Shown one piece after another: positions 19,959-32,379 of a stretch of 64,000 nt of DNA; the stretch's first letter is position 1, and each line of letters begins with the position of its first letter. Below the pieces are notes generated by a model. It searched no databases and was not told the DNA's origin. It saw only the letters and a list, made by a program, of their open reading frames with translations. Both the position numbers and the translations under genes were made by a program. The DNA is from Nanchangia anserum (GTDB lineage: Bacteria; Actinomycetota; Actinomycetes; Actinomycetales; Actinomycetaceae): assembly GCF_015240065.1 (NCBI RefSeq), contig NZ_CP060506.1, positions 1,550,001 through 1,614,000 on the forward strand, in the 5' to 3' direction.

Positions 19959-19987
19959 CCAGAAAGTATCCAGAAACTGCCCAGAGC
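19959..19987. promoter_or_regulatory. Three direct repeats at exact 11-base spacing upstream of htrA
   Basis: CCAGAAA at 19959, CCAGAAA at 19970 and CCAGAGC at 19981, each 4 bases apart (11-base period, one helical turn). Tandem heptamers with this period are typical binding sites for OmpR/PhoB-class response regulators. They lie 65-93 bases before the htrA start and nothing else occupies this gap. Confidence 0.45.
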
Positions 19988-20051
19988 CACATCAGCGCCG
20001 CCTGGTTAGCTAGCGAGCACGAGTGAACATCACATCCCTCTAGGAGAGTCC

Positions 20052-21518
20052 ATGTCCGAGGTTGACCCCCGTTCTGGCGATCGGTTCGCCCCGAACCAGC
20101 CCGACTATTCGCCCCCCGCCACTTCTGACCCGCAGGGGTACCCAACCGAGACGATGCCGGCAGCGCACTCCCTTGAGGAGCCGCTCGCAGAGCCATCGGC
20201 AGAGCCAGCCGTACAGCCGGTGACCGAGTCCTTCCCACAGACCCCGTCGGAGGCACCCGCGCAGCCGCCGGCCGAGCCTCTCACCCCGCCAGCAATGGAG
20301 CCGCCGACGCAGCCTCCCTCCGGACACGCGCCGACGCGCGCGCCGCGTCGGCGCGGCCCCGGCTGGTCGGGCACGATCGCCGTCGCCATCCTCACGGCAC
20401 TGGCGACCCTGGGAGCGTCCTTCCTGCTGTGGGGGTCGGGATCGACCACGCCGCTGTCACGTTCGGGCGCCGAGGTCGCCACCCAGGCCCCGGTGCGCCA
20501 GGCAAGTGCGGAGCACACGAACTGGGAGGAAGTCGCCTCGACGGTTCAGCAGGCCGTCGTCGCCATCCAGGTCCAGGCCGGGAACTCGGGCGACACCGGT
20601 TCGGGCGTCATCTTTGACACCAAGGGCCACGTGCTCACGAACTACCACGTCATCGCCTCGGCCGTGTCCGGGCGCGGGCAGATCACCCTGCAACTCTCGG
20701 ACGGCTCGCTGTATCGGGCCAGTGTCGTCGGCGTGGACTCCACAACCGACCTCGCCGTCCTCGCGATCGAGAATCCCCCCTCGGATTTGCAGATGGTGAC
20801 CCTGGGCTCATCGTCGAAGCTGTCGGTCGGGCAGCCGGTGGCGGCAATCGGTGCGCCCCTGGGCCTGGAGAACACGATGACGACGGGCATCATTTCGGCG
20901 CTCGACCGCCCAGTCACGGTCACTCAGGAGTCGACGAACCAGGGTGGTCAGGACGGCCCCCTCGGCATTCCCGGTGCCCAGCAGCAGTCGACCGGTGAGC
21001 AGGTCGTCACCAACGCGATCCAGGTGGACGCGGCCATTAACCCCGGCAATTCCGGCGGGCCACTGTTTGCCGCCGACGGCTCGGTCATCGGCATCACGTC
21101 GTCGATTGCCTCCCTGTCGCAGTCGAGCTCGGAGTCGTCCGGCTCGATCGGGATTGGCTTCGCGATCCCCGTCAATCTGGCGAAATCCGTCGCCGATCAG
21201 ATCCTCTCCACCGGCCACGCCCAGCACGCCTACCTGGGCGTCATGATTCGCACCGATTCGGCCCAGGTCGACGGGCGGACGCTGTCGGGCGCGAGCGTCG
21301 CCGACGTCGTCGGTGGCGGTGCCGCCGACAAGGCGGGCCTGAAGAAGGGCGACCTCGTCACCGCCCTGGACGACCACACGGTCACCTCGGGCACCGCGCT
21401 CACGGGCTTCGTGCGTTGGTACGTTCCCGGTGACAAGGTCAAGCTGACGTACGTGCGCGACGGTAAGTCGCACACCACCGAGGTCACGCTCGGCACGGCC
21501 GACGATCAGAAGTCCTAG
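20052..21518 (+). CDS. HtrA-like membrane-anchored serine protease with PDZ domain
   Basis: 488 residues. Pro/Glu-rich cytoplasmic N-terminus (1-100), one membrane helix (about 106-127), a trypsin-like S1C protease domain with His199 (NYHVI), Asp233 (TTDLAVL) and Ser334 (GNSGGPLF), then a PDZ domain (about 385-480). It acts outside the membrane in quality control of exported proteins, by family. Start ATG 20052 after AGGAGA. Preceded by a triple direct repeat that may bind a stress-response regulator. Convergent with menF. Confidence 0.92.
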   Translation: MSEVDPRSGDRFAPNQPDYSPPATSDPQGYPTETMPAAHSLEEPLAEPSAEPAVQPVTESFPQTPSEAPAQPPAEPLTPPAMEPPTQPPSGHAPTRAPRRRGPGWSGTIAVAILTALATLGASFLLWGSGSTTPLSRSGAEVATQAPVRQASAEHTNWEEVASTVQQAVVAIQVQAGNSGDTGSGVIFDTKGHVLTNYHVIASAVSGRGQITLQLSDGSLYRASVVGVDSTTDLAVLAIENPPSDLQMVTLGSSSKLSVGQPVAAIGAPLGLENTMTTGIISALDRPVTVTQESTNQGGQDGPLGIPGAQQQSTGEQVVTNAIQVDAAINPGNSGGPLFAADGSVIGITSSIASLSQSSSESSGSIGIGFAIPVNLAKSVADQILSTGHAQHAYLGVMIRTDSAQVDGRTLSGASVADVVGGGAADKAGLKKGDLVTALDDHTVTSGTALTGFVRWYVPGDKVKLTYVRDGKSHTTEVTLGTADDQKS

Positions 21519-21524
21519 CCGGCA

Positions 21525-22769
21525 CTAGCCAGTCTGCTGCCCGTTCTCGCCACATCCCAAGGCGGCGAGGACGGGCAGCATTTTTGCCTGCGTCTCGGCA
21601 AACTCGCGCTCGGGTTCGGAATCGGGCATGATCCCACCGCCGGCCAGGACGCGCACGCTCAGCCCGTTCTCGGACACGATCCCGCACCGCAGGGCGATCC
21701 CCCATTGGCCGTTGCCGCGCGAATCCATCCACCCGACGGGGCCGGCGTAGCGGCCGCGGTCCATCTCCTCGATCTGGGCGATGATCTCGGCGGCCTCCGC
21801 GGTGGGAGTCCCGCACACGGCCGCGGTTGGGTGGAGGGCGCCGGCTGCCTGGAGCGAGGTCACTCGCGCGATTGCGCGCACGGTCGATGACAGGTGCGTG
21901 ACGTTGGGCAGCGTCAGGATCTCGGGTTCCTCGGGAATGTCGAGGTGCTCGCACAGCGGCGTGAGGGCCCGGCGCACCGAGTCGACGGCGAGGGCGTGTT
22001 CGCGACGGTCTTTGGCCGAGGCGGCTAGGGCCTCGGCGTCGTCGGCACCCGCGGTCCCAGCCAACACGCGGGTGTACAGGTGGGCATCGCGGACCTCGGC
22101 GAGCATCTCGGGTGTGGCACCCACCAGGCCGTCGACAGCGTACGTCCAGCACGTCGGATAGGCCCGCGCGAGCCGAGCCGCCACCCAACCGGGACGCACC
22201 GGGGCCTCAGCCTCGACGACGACGTCGCGCGCAAGCACGACTTTGCGGGCTTCACCCGCGCGCAAGCGAGCGATCAGGTCGGTGAGGATGGCCAGGTAAT
22301 CCGTGCGCGAATGCGCTCCGTCGCGCACGCGGGTGGAGCCCGGCCCCTCAACCGCGCCTCGCTCATCGGGCAACGGCGGACATGCCGCGTCACTGCCCTC
22401 GACGCTCTGTTCGATCACCCACGCCCGCTGATCGAACAGGCAATAGAGCGTGCGCGGGACGATGAGCGCCCCCGGGGTATCGGGGAAAAATCCGAAGGAA
22501 CCAAAACACAGCGGGGCCGCAACGCCGGCCTCCCCACTCACGCGAGCGCGCGCGGCAATGGCCTGCCACATTCCCGAGGCGCGTCGGCACTGGTCCGCGC
22601 CGGCAACCTCGATTCGCCAGGCCTGCCCCCAACCGATGACGACGTCGCCCTCGCTTATCCACGCGTTCACCGGGGCGCACGTGTGCGCGGCGACCAGATC
22701 AATGGGATCACACGGGGTGGCTGGGCGAACATGCACGCGCAGTCGAGGCAGGCTGGCTTGATCACTCAC
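21525..22769 (-). CDS. menF: Isochorismate synthase
   Basis: Chorismate-binding enzyme that feeds menaquinone synthesis. 414 residues. Motifs: GEARKVVLARDVVVEA (catalytic Lys), THLSSTVRAIA, LHPTAAVCGTPTAEA, and ERG-like MDRGRYAGPVGWMDSRGNGQWGIALRC. The GTG start at 22767-22769 is chosen from the -10 element 5 bases upstream. A salicylate or enterobactin role is less likely because the other men genes surround it. Confidence 0.92.
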   Translation of the reverse strand: MSDQASLPRLRVHVRPATPCDPIDLVAAHTCAPVNAWISEGDVVIGWGQAWRIEVAGADQCRRASGMWQAIAARARVSGEAGVAAPLCFGSFGFFPDTPGALIVPRTLYCLFDQRAWVIEQSVEGSDAACPPLPDERGAVEGPGSTRVRDGAHSRTDYLAILTDLIARLRAGEARKVVLARDVVVEAEAPVRPGWVAARLARAYPTCWTYAVDGLVGATPEMLAEVRDAHLYTRVLAGTAGADDAEALAASAKDRREHALAVDSVRRALTPLCEHLDIPEEPEILTLPNVTHLSSTVRAIARVTSLQAAGALHPTAAVCGTPTAEAAEIIAQIEEMDRGRYAGPVGWMDSRGNGQWGIALRCGIVSENGLSVRVLAGGGIMPDSEPEREFAETQAKMLPVLAALGCGENGQQTG

Positions 22770-22774
22770 CGGCC

Positions 22775-22780
22775 AGTCTA
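22775..22780 (-). promoter_or_regulatory. -10 element TAGACT for menF
   Basis: TAGACT, 5 bases (GGCCG), then GTG 22767-22769. Leaderless-type spacing, and it follows directly after the terminator of the upstream bS22 gene. Confidence 0.45.
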
Positions 22781-22794
22781 GGGTGAATAGACGA

Positions 22795-22819
22795 AACGGA
22801 CCCGACTGGCGGGTCCGTT
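22795..22819 (-). terminator. Hairpin terminator of the bS22 gene
   Basis: Perfect 10-base stem AACGGACCCG with 5-base loop, located 11 bases after the bS22 stop and followed by TTCGTC. It separates bS22 from menF. Confidence 0.8.
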
Positions 22820-22830
22820 GTCGCACCGAG

Positions 22831-22929
22831 CTACTTCTTGTTGCGGCGCTGGTGGCGCGTCTTGCGCAGGAGCTTGCGGTGCTTCTTCTTCGACATGCGC
22901 TTGCGGCGCTTCTTGATCACCGAACCCAT
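22831..22929 (-). CDS. Small ribosomal protein bS22 (AURKAIP1/COX24 domain)
   Basis: 32 residues, [19 protein letters not shown] and on to NKK, almost entirely Lys and Arg. This is the invariant actinobacterial small protein found bound to the 30S subunit in mycobacteria. ATG at 22927-22929 behind AAAGGAGG, a strong ribosome site as expected for an abundant protein. A perfect hairpin terminator follows. Confidence 0.93.
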   Translation of the reverse strand: MGSVIKKRRKRMSKKKHRKLLRKTRHQRRNKK

Positions 22930-22992
22930 GGGGCCTCCTTTGTTCCGGGATCGTATGGACGTCTAACCGAGGAGTCAGTCTAAACCCCGCGT

Positions 22993-23217
22993 CTACTGAT
23001 TGGCTACTTCGCCGCCTGCCTGCGTGGCCGACCAGTCCCCGAGGCCGGCATCGATCAGCTGCTGCACAGCAGACTGGGGAACACGAAACGATTTGCCCAC
23101 ACGCACCGCCGGGATCTCGCCGGAATGAATCATCCGGTAGACCGTCATTTTGGACACGCGCATAAGTTCAGCGACCTCGGCAACGGTCACAAAGCGCGGG
23201 CCTGAGGGTTGTGGCAT
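22993..23217 (-). CDS. bldC: BldC-family MerR-like DNA-binding protein
   Basis: 74 residues with a winged helix-turn-helix: FVTVAEVAELMRVSKMTVYRM then IHSGEIPAVRVGKSFRVPQSAV. This matches the small excisionase-like transcription factor BldC of actinobacteria, which in Streptomyces delays development; the role in a non-sporulating relative is unknown. Start ATG 23215-23217. An in-frame GTG at 23299-23301 would add 28 residues without family support, so I treat that stretch as 5' leader. Confidence 0.85.
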   Translation of the reverse strand: MPQPSGPRFVTVAEVAELMRVSKMTVYRMIHSGEIPAVRVGKSFRVPQSAVQQLIDAGLGDWSATQAGGEVANQ

Positions 23218-23299
23218 CGTCTTCCGTCCTCGGTAGGCGTCCCGGCCCCGCGCATTGACAGACAATGAGCGGCGGAACAGCGTCTGGGTGTTGGTTCCC

Positions 23300-23330
23300 A
23301 CTGTAGCCTATGGACGCCGCTTCAAGCGGC
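23300..23330 (-). promoter_or_regulatory. bldC promoter with overlapping palindrome
   Basis: -10 TACAGT at 23300-23305. At 23316-23330 lies the palindrome GCCGCTT-C-AAGCGGC, which covers the expected -35 position (23323-23328). This could be an operator, but short GC palindromes are frequent here. Confidence 0.3.
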
Positions 23331-23445
23331 CACCACGCCGGCACACATGGCGACCTTCCGCGTGCATGTGACCAAGTTGGCGAACGGATCCGCGGGCGGC
23401 AGCAGGCGATTCGCTGCCTACGATAGGTGAGCGAAAGGAGGGCGA

Positions 23446-24819
23446 ATGGCGTCCACAAAACGGCTGGGATTCGTGCGCGATTACGTCAATCGCGTGGCCC
23501 GCTCGTCCCCGGCACGCCTGGCGCTGGGCGTCTTCGCCCTCATCATTGCCGTCGAGACGCTGCTGCTACAGCTGCCCGCGGCAACGGCGACGGGCAAGCG
23601 GGCCCCGTTCATCGATTCCCTGTTTCAGGCGACCTCGGCTGTGTGCGTCACCGGATTGACGACGACGTCGATCGCGAATGACTGGTCGTTTTTCGGTCAG
23701 CTCATTTTGGCATTCGGCATGAAGATCGGTGGCCTCGGCGTCATGACGATGGCCTCGATCCTCGCCCTCGCTGTCTCGCGCCACATCGGGCTGACCCAGC
23801 GGATGCTCGCGGCGATGGAGACCAAGTCGGAGGATCGCCTGGGCGCGGTCGGCTCGCTCATCCGGGCCGTCATCGTCACCTCGCTCAGCTGCGAGATCCT
23901 CATCTTCGCCGTGTTGCTGCCGCGGTTTCTCACGCTTCACGAACACGTCGCCACCGCCGTGTGGCACGCGTTCTTTACCGCCCTGTCGATCTTCAACAAC
24001 GTCGGGTTTGTCGCGCTGCCCGAGGGGTTGGAGGCCCACGTCGGCGACTGGTGGCTGATCACGCCGGTCATCGCCGGAACGTTCGCGGGGGCCTTGGGCT
24101 TCCCCGTCATGCTCGATCTGCGTCACCACTGGCGTCGCCCGCGCGACTTGACGCTGCACTCGAAGCTGACGCTGACGACGTACGTCGCCATTTTCCTCGC
24201 CGCCGCGCTCATCATCGCCGCGTCGGAATGGAATAATCCCGACACCTTTGGCCCCCTCGCGCTGCACGAGAAGATTCAGACGGCGCTGCTCTTCGGCGTC
24301 AATTCGCGCTCGTCGGGCCTGACGACGATCGACGTGTCGCAGATGACGCGCGGGTCGTGGTTCCTCCTCGACATCCTCATGTTCATCGGTGGCGGCTCGG
24401 CGTCCACGGCCGGCGGGATCAAGGTGACGACGGTCGCCGTCATGACGCTGGCGATCATCGCCGAGGCCCGCGGTGACCAAGACATCGAGGCGTTCGGGCG
24501 CCGCGTCCCGCCCTCGACGTTGCGTCTGGCGGTGGGCGTCGTGGGACTGGGAACGCTCATCGTCGCGTTCTCGGTGTTCTTCCTGCTGCTGGTGACGCCC
24601 TATACGCTCGATGTCATCTCCTTCGAGGTCATCTCGGCGTTCGCGACGACGGGCTTGAGCGTCGGCATCACCGCCGACCTGCCGCTCATCGGCAAGTACT
24701 GGCTCGTCGCCCTCATGTTCGCCGGGCGCACGGGGACGATGACGCTGGCTGCCGCGCTGGCGTTGCGCGACCGCCGCCGCCTCATCCGCATGCCGGAAGA
24801 GCGCCCGACGATCGGATAG
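23446..24819 (+). CDS. Trk/Ktr-type potassium uptake membrane subunit
   Basis: 457-residue channel-like transporter of the SKT superfamily (TrkH/KtrB). Four selectivity-filter repeats are visible: [27 protein letters not shown] and ATTGLSVG, each between helices. It normally needs a cytoplasmic NAD/ATP-binding partner (TrkA/KtrA); none is adjacent. ATG behind AAGGAGG, with -10 TACGAT at 23419-23424. The last 38 bases overlap the convergent lipA gene. Confidence 0.92.
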   Translation: MASTKRLGFVRDYVNRVARSSPARLALGVFALIIAVETLLLQLPAATATGKRAPFIDSLFQATSAVCVTGLTTTSIANDWSFFGQLILAFGMKIGGLGVMTMASILALAVSRHIGLTQRMLAAMETKSEDRLGAVGSLIRAVIVTSLSCEILIFAVLLPRFLTLHEHVATAVWHAFFTALSIFNNVGFVALPEGLEAHVGDWWLITPVIAGTFAGALGFPVMLDLRHHWRRPRDLTLHSKLTLTTYVAIFLAAALIIAASEWNNPDTFGPLALHEKIQTALLFGVNSRSSGLTTIDVSQMTRGSWFLLDILMFIGGGSASTAGGIKVTTVAVMTLAIIAEARGDQDIEAFGRRVPPSTLRLAVGVVGLGTLIVAFSVFFLLLVTPYTLDVISFEVISAFATTGLSVGITADLPLIGKYWLVALMFAGRTGTMTLAAALALRDRRRLIRMPEERPTIG

Positions 24820-25840
24820 GCGCGGCCTCGCCGCCGCGGGCGAGAATGGCCGAGGCCTCCTGTAGTGCCGGCCCCTCGTGGTTGAGGTGAGCCAGGGCCT
24901 CGGGAAGGGGGCGCCCCAGAGCCGTCATGGCCTTCGCCCACAGTCGCCCGGCCCGGTAGGACGAGCGCACGAGCGGGCCCGCCATGACGCCGTGGAATCC
25001 GATGCGTTCGGCCATCTTCGCCAGCTCGACGAACTCCTGGGGCTTGACCCAGCGCTCGACGGGATGGTGCTGGGGCGAGGGCCGCAGATATTGGGTGATC
25101 GTCAGCAGGTCGCAGCCGGCGTCGACGAGGTCGCACATGACCTCCTCGAGCTCGGCCGTCGTCTCGCCGAATCCCAGCATGAGATTGGACTTGGTGATGA
25201 GCCCGGCCTCGTGGGCCTGCTCGATGACGCCGAGGGTGCGTTCGTAGCGGAAGGCAGGGCGGATCCGTTTGAGCAGGCGGGGCACGGTTTCGAGGTTGTG
25301 GGCGAACACCTCGGGACCGGACTCACACACGGCGGCGATGGCGTCTGGATCGCCGCGAAAATCGTCGACGAGCAGCTCGACGCCCGTGCCGGGGTTCTGC
25401 ATCTTGATCTGGCGGCACGTTTCCGCATACAGCCACGACGCCCCGTCGGGCAGGTCGTCGCGCGCGACGCCGGTGATCGTCACGTAGTTGAGGCCGAGTT
25501 GGGCAACCTGGGCACCGATGCGGGCGGGCTCGCCGCGGTCGTAGCCGTCGGGGCGACCGTGGGCGATGTCGCAGAAGTCGCAGCGGCGCGTGCAGAAGGC
25601 CCCACCGATGAGGAAGGTCGCTTCGCGGTCTTGCCAGCACTCGTAGATGTTCGGGCACCCGGCCTCGGCGCACACCGTGTGCAGGCCATTGGTGATCGAG
25701 CGTGAGCGCATGTCGTGGTAGTTGTCGCCGGCGACCGCCTGGGTGCGGATCCACTTCGGTTTCTTCTCGATGGGGGTCGCAGCATTGGCGACCTCGATAC
25801 GCAGCTGGCGACGGCCTTCGGGCTGGGGGACGGTGGACAT
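24782..25840 (-). CDS. lipA: Lipoyl synthase
   Basis: Radical-SAM enzyme that inserts two sulfurs into protein-bound octanoyl chains. 352 residues. Auxiliary-cluster cysteines in [12 protein letters not shown]; the radical SAM motif CTRRCDFC follows. [13 protein letters not shown] and [14 protein letters not shown] are family signatures. The ATG overlaps the lipB TGA (TGATG), so the pair is coupled. The C-terminal end overlaps the potassium transporter gene on the other strand. Confidence 0.97.
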   Translation of the reverse strand: MSTVPQPEGRRQLRIEVANAATPIEKKPKWIRTQAVAGDNYHDMRSRSITNGLHTVCAEAGCPNIYECWQDREATFLIGGAFCTRRCDFCDIAHGRPDGYDRGEPARIGAQVAQLGLNYVTITGVARDDLPDGASWLYAETCRQIKMQNPGTGVELLVDDFRGDPDAIAAVCESGPEVFAHNLETVPRLLKRIRPAFRYERTLGVIEQAHEAGLITKSNLMLGFGETTAELEEVMCDLVDAGCDLLTITQYLRPSPQHHPVERWVKPQEFVELAKMAERIGFHGVMAGPLVRSSYRAGRLWAKAMTALGRPLPEALAHLNHEGPALQEASAILARGGEAAPIRSSGALPACG

Positions 25841-26508
25841 CAGGCCCTCGTTTCTTCGGTGACGTCGGTCAGGGGGCGGTCAAGCAGCGGGGCGAGCGCA
25901 CGCGACAGGTGCGCCTCAACGGCCCGCTTGGCGTCGTCGAGGCTCGCGCGGAGTCCTTCACCGGCCAAGGTGGCGACGTCGGCGTCGTCGAGGCCGCACG
26001 GGATGATGCCACTGAAGGCCCGGCTCATGTCGGGGTCAACGTTGAGGGCGAGGCCGTGCATGGTGGCACCGCGCGCGACCTTCAGGCCGATAGCGCAGAT
26101 CTTGCGGTCGCGACGCCCCGGCGTTTTTAGCCAGATTCCCGCCCGGCCCTCTACCGTCGTCACGTCCAGACCCCATGTCGTGCGGATGGCCTCGAGCAGG
26201 CCGGCTTCGACCGTGCGGATGTAGGAGATGACGTCGTTCGGGTTAGCGAGTTTGACGATCGGATAACACACGAGCTGCCCGGGTCCGTGCCATGTCACCG
26301 AGCCGCCGCGATCGGTGCGCACGACCGGTAGCGTCGCGTCAACGATGTCGCGCTCTTTCGTCGCCCGCCCGGCCGTATAGGTGGGTTCGGCCTCGAAAAA
26401 CATAAGGGTGTCCTCGCCGCCGGCGGCCACCTCCTCGTGCAGGCTGCGCTGCATGTGGTCGGCTTCGAGGTAAGGGGTCAGGCGCCCTAACAGGTTGACG
26501 ACTCGCAC
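25840..26508 (-). CDS. lipB: Octanoyl-[acyl carrier protein]:protein octanoyltransferase
   Basis: 222 residues. Transfers octanoate to the E2 and GcvH proteins before LipA acts. Motifs: [40 protein letters not shown], and the catalytic Cys in GIIPCGL. The GTG start is decided by TATACT 6 bases upstream. Operon lipB-lipA. Confidence 0.96.
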   Translation of the reverse strand: MRVVNLLGRLTPYLEADHMQRSLHEEVAAGGEDTLMFFEAEPTYTAGRATKERDIVDATLPVVRTDRGGSVTWHGPGQLVCYPIVKLANPNDVISYIRTVEAGLLEAIRTTWGLDVTTVEGRAGIWLKTPGRRDRKICAIGLKVARGATMHGLALNVDPDMSRAFSGIIPCGLDDADVATLAGEGLRASLDDAKRAVEAHLSRALAPLLDRPLTDVTEETRA

Positions 26509-26514
26509 GCCCCA

Positions 26515-26520
26515 AGTATA
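26515..26520 (-). promoter_or_regulatory. -10 element TATACT for lipB-lipA
   Basis: TATACT, 6 bases (TGGGGC), then GTG 26506-26508. One of the best -10 matches in the window; leaderless pattern. Confidence 0.65.
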
Positions 26521-26534
26521 GGACCGAGGCCCCA

Positions 26535-26602
26535 GACGCGCCCGACGCGGCGCCTGGTCACTGCCTGCCGCAATGACTCACAGACGCCGCGTCGGACGCG
26601 CT
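26535..26602. terminator. Long hairpin between the peptide operon and lipB
   Basis: Arms 26535-26554 and 26583-26602 pair over about 19 bases with a few G-U pairs. An inner hairpin (GGTCACTGC with GCAATGACT) sits in the loop. No U-tract. It lies between peptide 2 (stop 26617) and the lipB promoter, so it probably ends the peptide transcript. Confidence 0.6.
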
Positions 26603-26616
26603 CGGATGTGGGGCAC

Positions 26617-26739
26617 CTACATGCCGATGTGGCCCCACAGCCAGCCGATCTCGCCGAGGATTCTCTTGACGATCTCAACGGCAAATTGCAGGGCGTCCTG
26701 GTCGAAGTATCCCGGGAAGGGCATCTGTCCGTCAGGCAT
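26617..26739 (-). CDS. 40-residue amphipathic peptide (peptide 2 of the operon)
   Basis: Forty codons: a Pro/Gly/Asp N-terminus (MPDGQMPFPGYFDQD) then an amphipathic helix ALQFAVEIVKRILGEIGWLW and GHIGM. Net acidic, no signal peptide and no cysteine. The start is preceded by AAAGCGAGATCACG, close in layout to the sequence before peptide 1. Found 42 bases after the secreted-protein gene on the same strand. It resembles peptide 1 in size and plan (Pro-rich head, hydrophobic helix, Gly near the end). No family recognised; possibilities include a leaderless pore-forming or bacteriocin-like peptide, or a small membrane-associated partner of the secreted protein. Confidence 0.6.
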   Translation of the reverse strand: MPDGQMPFPGYFDQDALQFAVEIVKRILGEIGWLWGHIGM

Positions 26740-26781
26740 CGTGATCTCGCTTTCGTGGTCGTGAGTGGATTCGTGAGAGGG

Positions 26782-27396
26782 TTATTCGGCCGGGCCGAAC
26801 GTGATCATCGCGTCGGGCGAGGTGTAGTCCTCGAAGCGGGTCACCGGGGCCACGCGTTCGCATTTGAGGACGCACTTCTTATCGACTTTTTCGGGTCGGC
26901 CGTCTTGGCGGATGTCCTCGGCCTTGTAGACGGCCGGCGCAGCGACGATCTGCTCGCCCACGTGCGCGCGCTTCGACGGGATGTAGAGGCGCAGGTCGAT
27001 GTGGAGCTTGCCGTCTTGCGTGGCCGTGTAGCGCTGCCACGTGTAGACACCCCAGTTGTCTCCGCTGCCCGCGCTGCGAGCGGTGATCCGCACCGTGTAC
27101 TTCGCACCGGGGGTGTAGCCGGAGGCCTCGGCCTGGACCCTGGCGTAGTAGGGCCCCTTGCCGCGATTGACGTGAATGAGGACGGGGATTTCGTGGTCGC
27201 CGTCGGCCGCATCCGTGACGAGCACGGAATCGAATCGGCCCTGCGCGGTCTGCGGATTGACGGGGGACTCGATGACGTATGTCGGATCCCAGTCGTCCCA
27301 CCACGCGGCCTGCGCGTTGGCCGCGCCGACCTGACTCATGCCGGCCAGGGCGCACACCGCGACCGCGCCGGTCGCGCATAGGCGTCTCAGCATCAT
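26782..27396 (-). CDS. Secreted protein of unknown function
   Basis: 204 residues with a clear Sec signal peptide (MMLRRLCATGAVAVCALAGM, cleavage likely after ANAQA near 31). The mature part begins AWWDDWDPTYVIESP, is predicted mainly beta from its alternating pattern, and has repeated segments like VRITARSAGSGDNWGVYTW. Two cysteines in KKCVLKCERV could form a disulfide. No recognised domain. The start lies 11 bases after the stop of peptide 1, so translation is probably coupled. The operon context suggests it works with, carries or neutralises the small peptides; that is inference. Confidence 0.75.
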   Translation of the reverse strand: MMLRRLCATGAVAVCALAGMSQVGAANAQAAWWDDWDPTYVIESPVNPQTAQGRFDSVLVTDAADGDHEIPVLIHVNRGKGPYYARVQAEASGYTPGAKYTVRITARSAGSGDNWGVYTWQRYTATQDGKLHIDLRLYIPSKRAHVGEQIVAAPAVYKAEDIRQDGRPEKVDKKCVLKCERVAPVTRFEDYTSPDAMITFGPAE

Positions 27397-27407
27397 CGTC
27401 GCACCGC

Positions 27408-27539
27408 CTAACCGATGATTCCGGTCGCGAAACCGAGCATGGCCTTGATGGCCTCGAGCAGTGAGGGAACGACTTCCTGCAGCCAATGCAGAACCGGGTG
27501 GGGATCGTGGAAGGGATCAAGTGGAGCGCCAGCAAACAT
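27408..27539 (-). CDS. 43-residue amphipathic peptide (peptide 1 of the operon)
   Basis: MFAGAPLDPFHDPHPVLHW followed by an amphipathic helix LQEVVPSLLEAIKAMLGFAT and GIIG at the end. Acidic, no signal sequence, no cysteine. The ribosome site GAAAGGA is 7 bases before the ATG and is stronger than that of peptide 2. First gene of the three-gene unit. In size, acidity and lack of a signal it superficially recalls corynebacterial PorA-type peptides, but I have no sequence match and no sign of a mycolate outer membrane. Confidence 0.65.
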   Translation of the reverse strand: MFAGAPLDPFHDPHPVLHWLQEVVPSLLEAIKAMLGFATGIIG

Positions 27540-27589
27540 CGTTGTGTCCTTTCGCTTGTGATCGGAGCCATGAGGCCCTCGCCCCTTCA

Positions 27590-27618
27590 CAGGTACGTCA
27601 TAACACTGTGAGATTCAA
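27590..27618 (-). promoter_or_regulatory. Probable promoter of the peptide operon
   Basis: Minus-strand TTGAAT (27613-27618), 17-base spacer, TACCTG (27590-27595). Transcription would start about 45 bases before peptide 1. Confidence 0.45.
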
Positions 27619-27657
27619 GCCCTACCTACCGGGTGGATATGCCAGAAAACCCACATC

Positions 27658-27684
27658 ATGAGAGGTTTCGTCACAACCTCTCAT
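27658..27684. promoter_or_regulatory. Perfect inverted repeat ATGAGAGGTT-N7-AACCTCTCAT
   Basis: Ten-base perfect arms with 7-base spacer, about 40 bases upstream of the -35 of the peptide operon. The size and symmetry suit a dimeric regulator site; as RNA it would be a modest hairpin. No regulator gene is adjacent. Confidence 0.5.
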
Positions 27685-27843
27685 ATTTAACTAACCGCGT
27701 GGTAGCACAAAGAGAGCCGAGACGGACGCGACACCCAAGGCGCCCAACGCGATCGCTTCTCATTTTTGATGTGCGCAACATCACACTAGCGATGGGTTGT
27801 GCGCGGTCTCCCGCCTCCCAGCGGCGCAGCCAGCCGCCCCTCG

Positions 27844-27849
27844 TAGGAT
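27844..27849 (+). promoter_or_regulatory. -10 element TAGGAT for hrpA
   Basis: TAGGAT, 7 bases (GGAGGCG), then ATG 27857. Leaderless pattern; it supports this start over ATG 27848, which lies inside the element. Confidence 0.5.
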
Positions 27850-27856
27850 GGAGGCG

Positions 27857-32371
<4,515 letters not shown>

Positions 32372-32379
32372 GCAACCGC

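Larger units (their letters stand above)
27540..27856. other. AT-rich divergent intergenic region between the peptide operon and hrpA
   Basis: 317 bases without a supported gene. It is markedly richer in A and T than its surroundings (for example TCATATTTAACTAACC at 27681). It holds the probable promoter of the peptide operon (27590-27618), a perfect 10-base inverted repeat (27658-27684) and the hrpA -10 element (27844-27849). Confidence 0.7.

Noticed and set aside
27408-27539. Calling peptide 1 a corynebacterial PorA porin
   Set aside because: Only size, acidity and the missing signal agree. No sequence match, and no mycolic-acid genes in the window.
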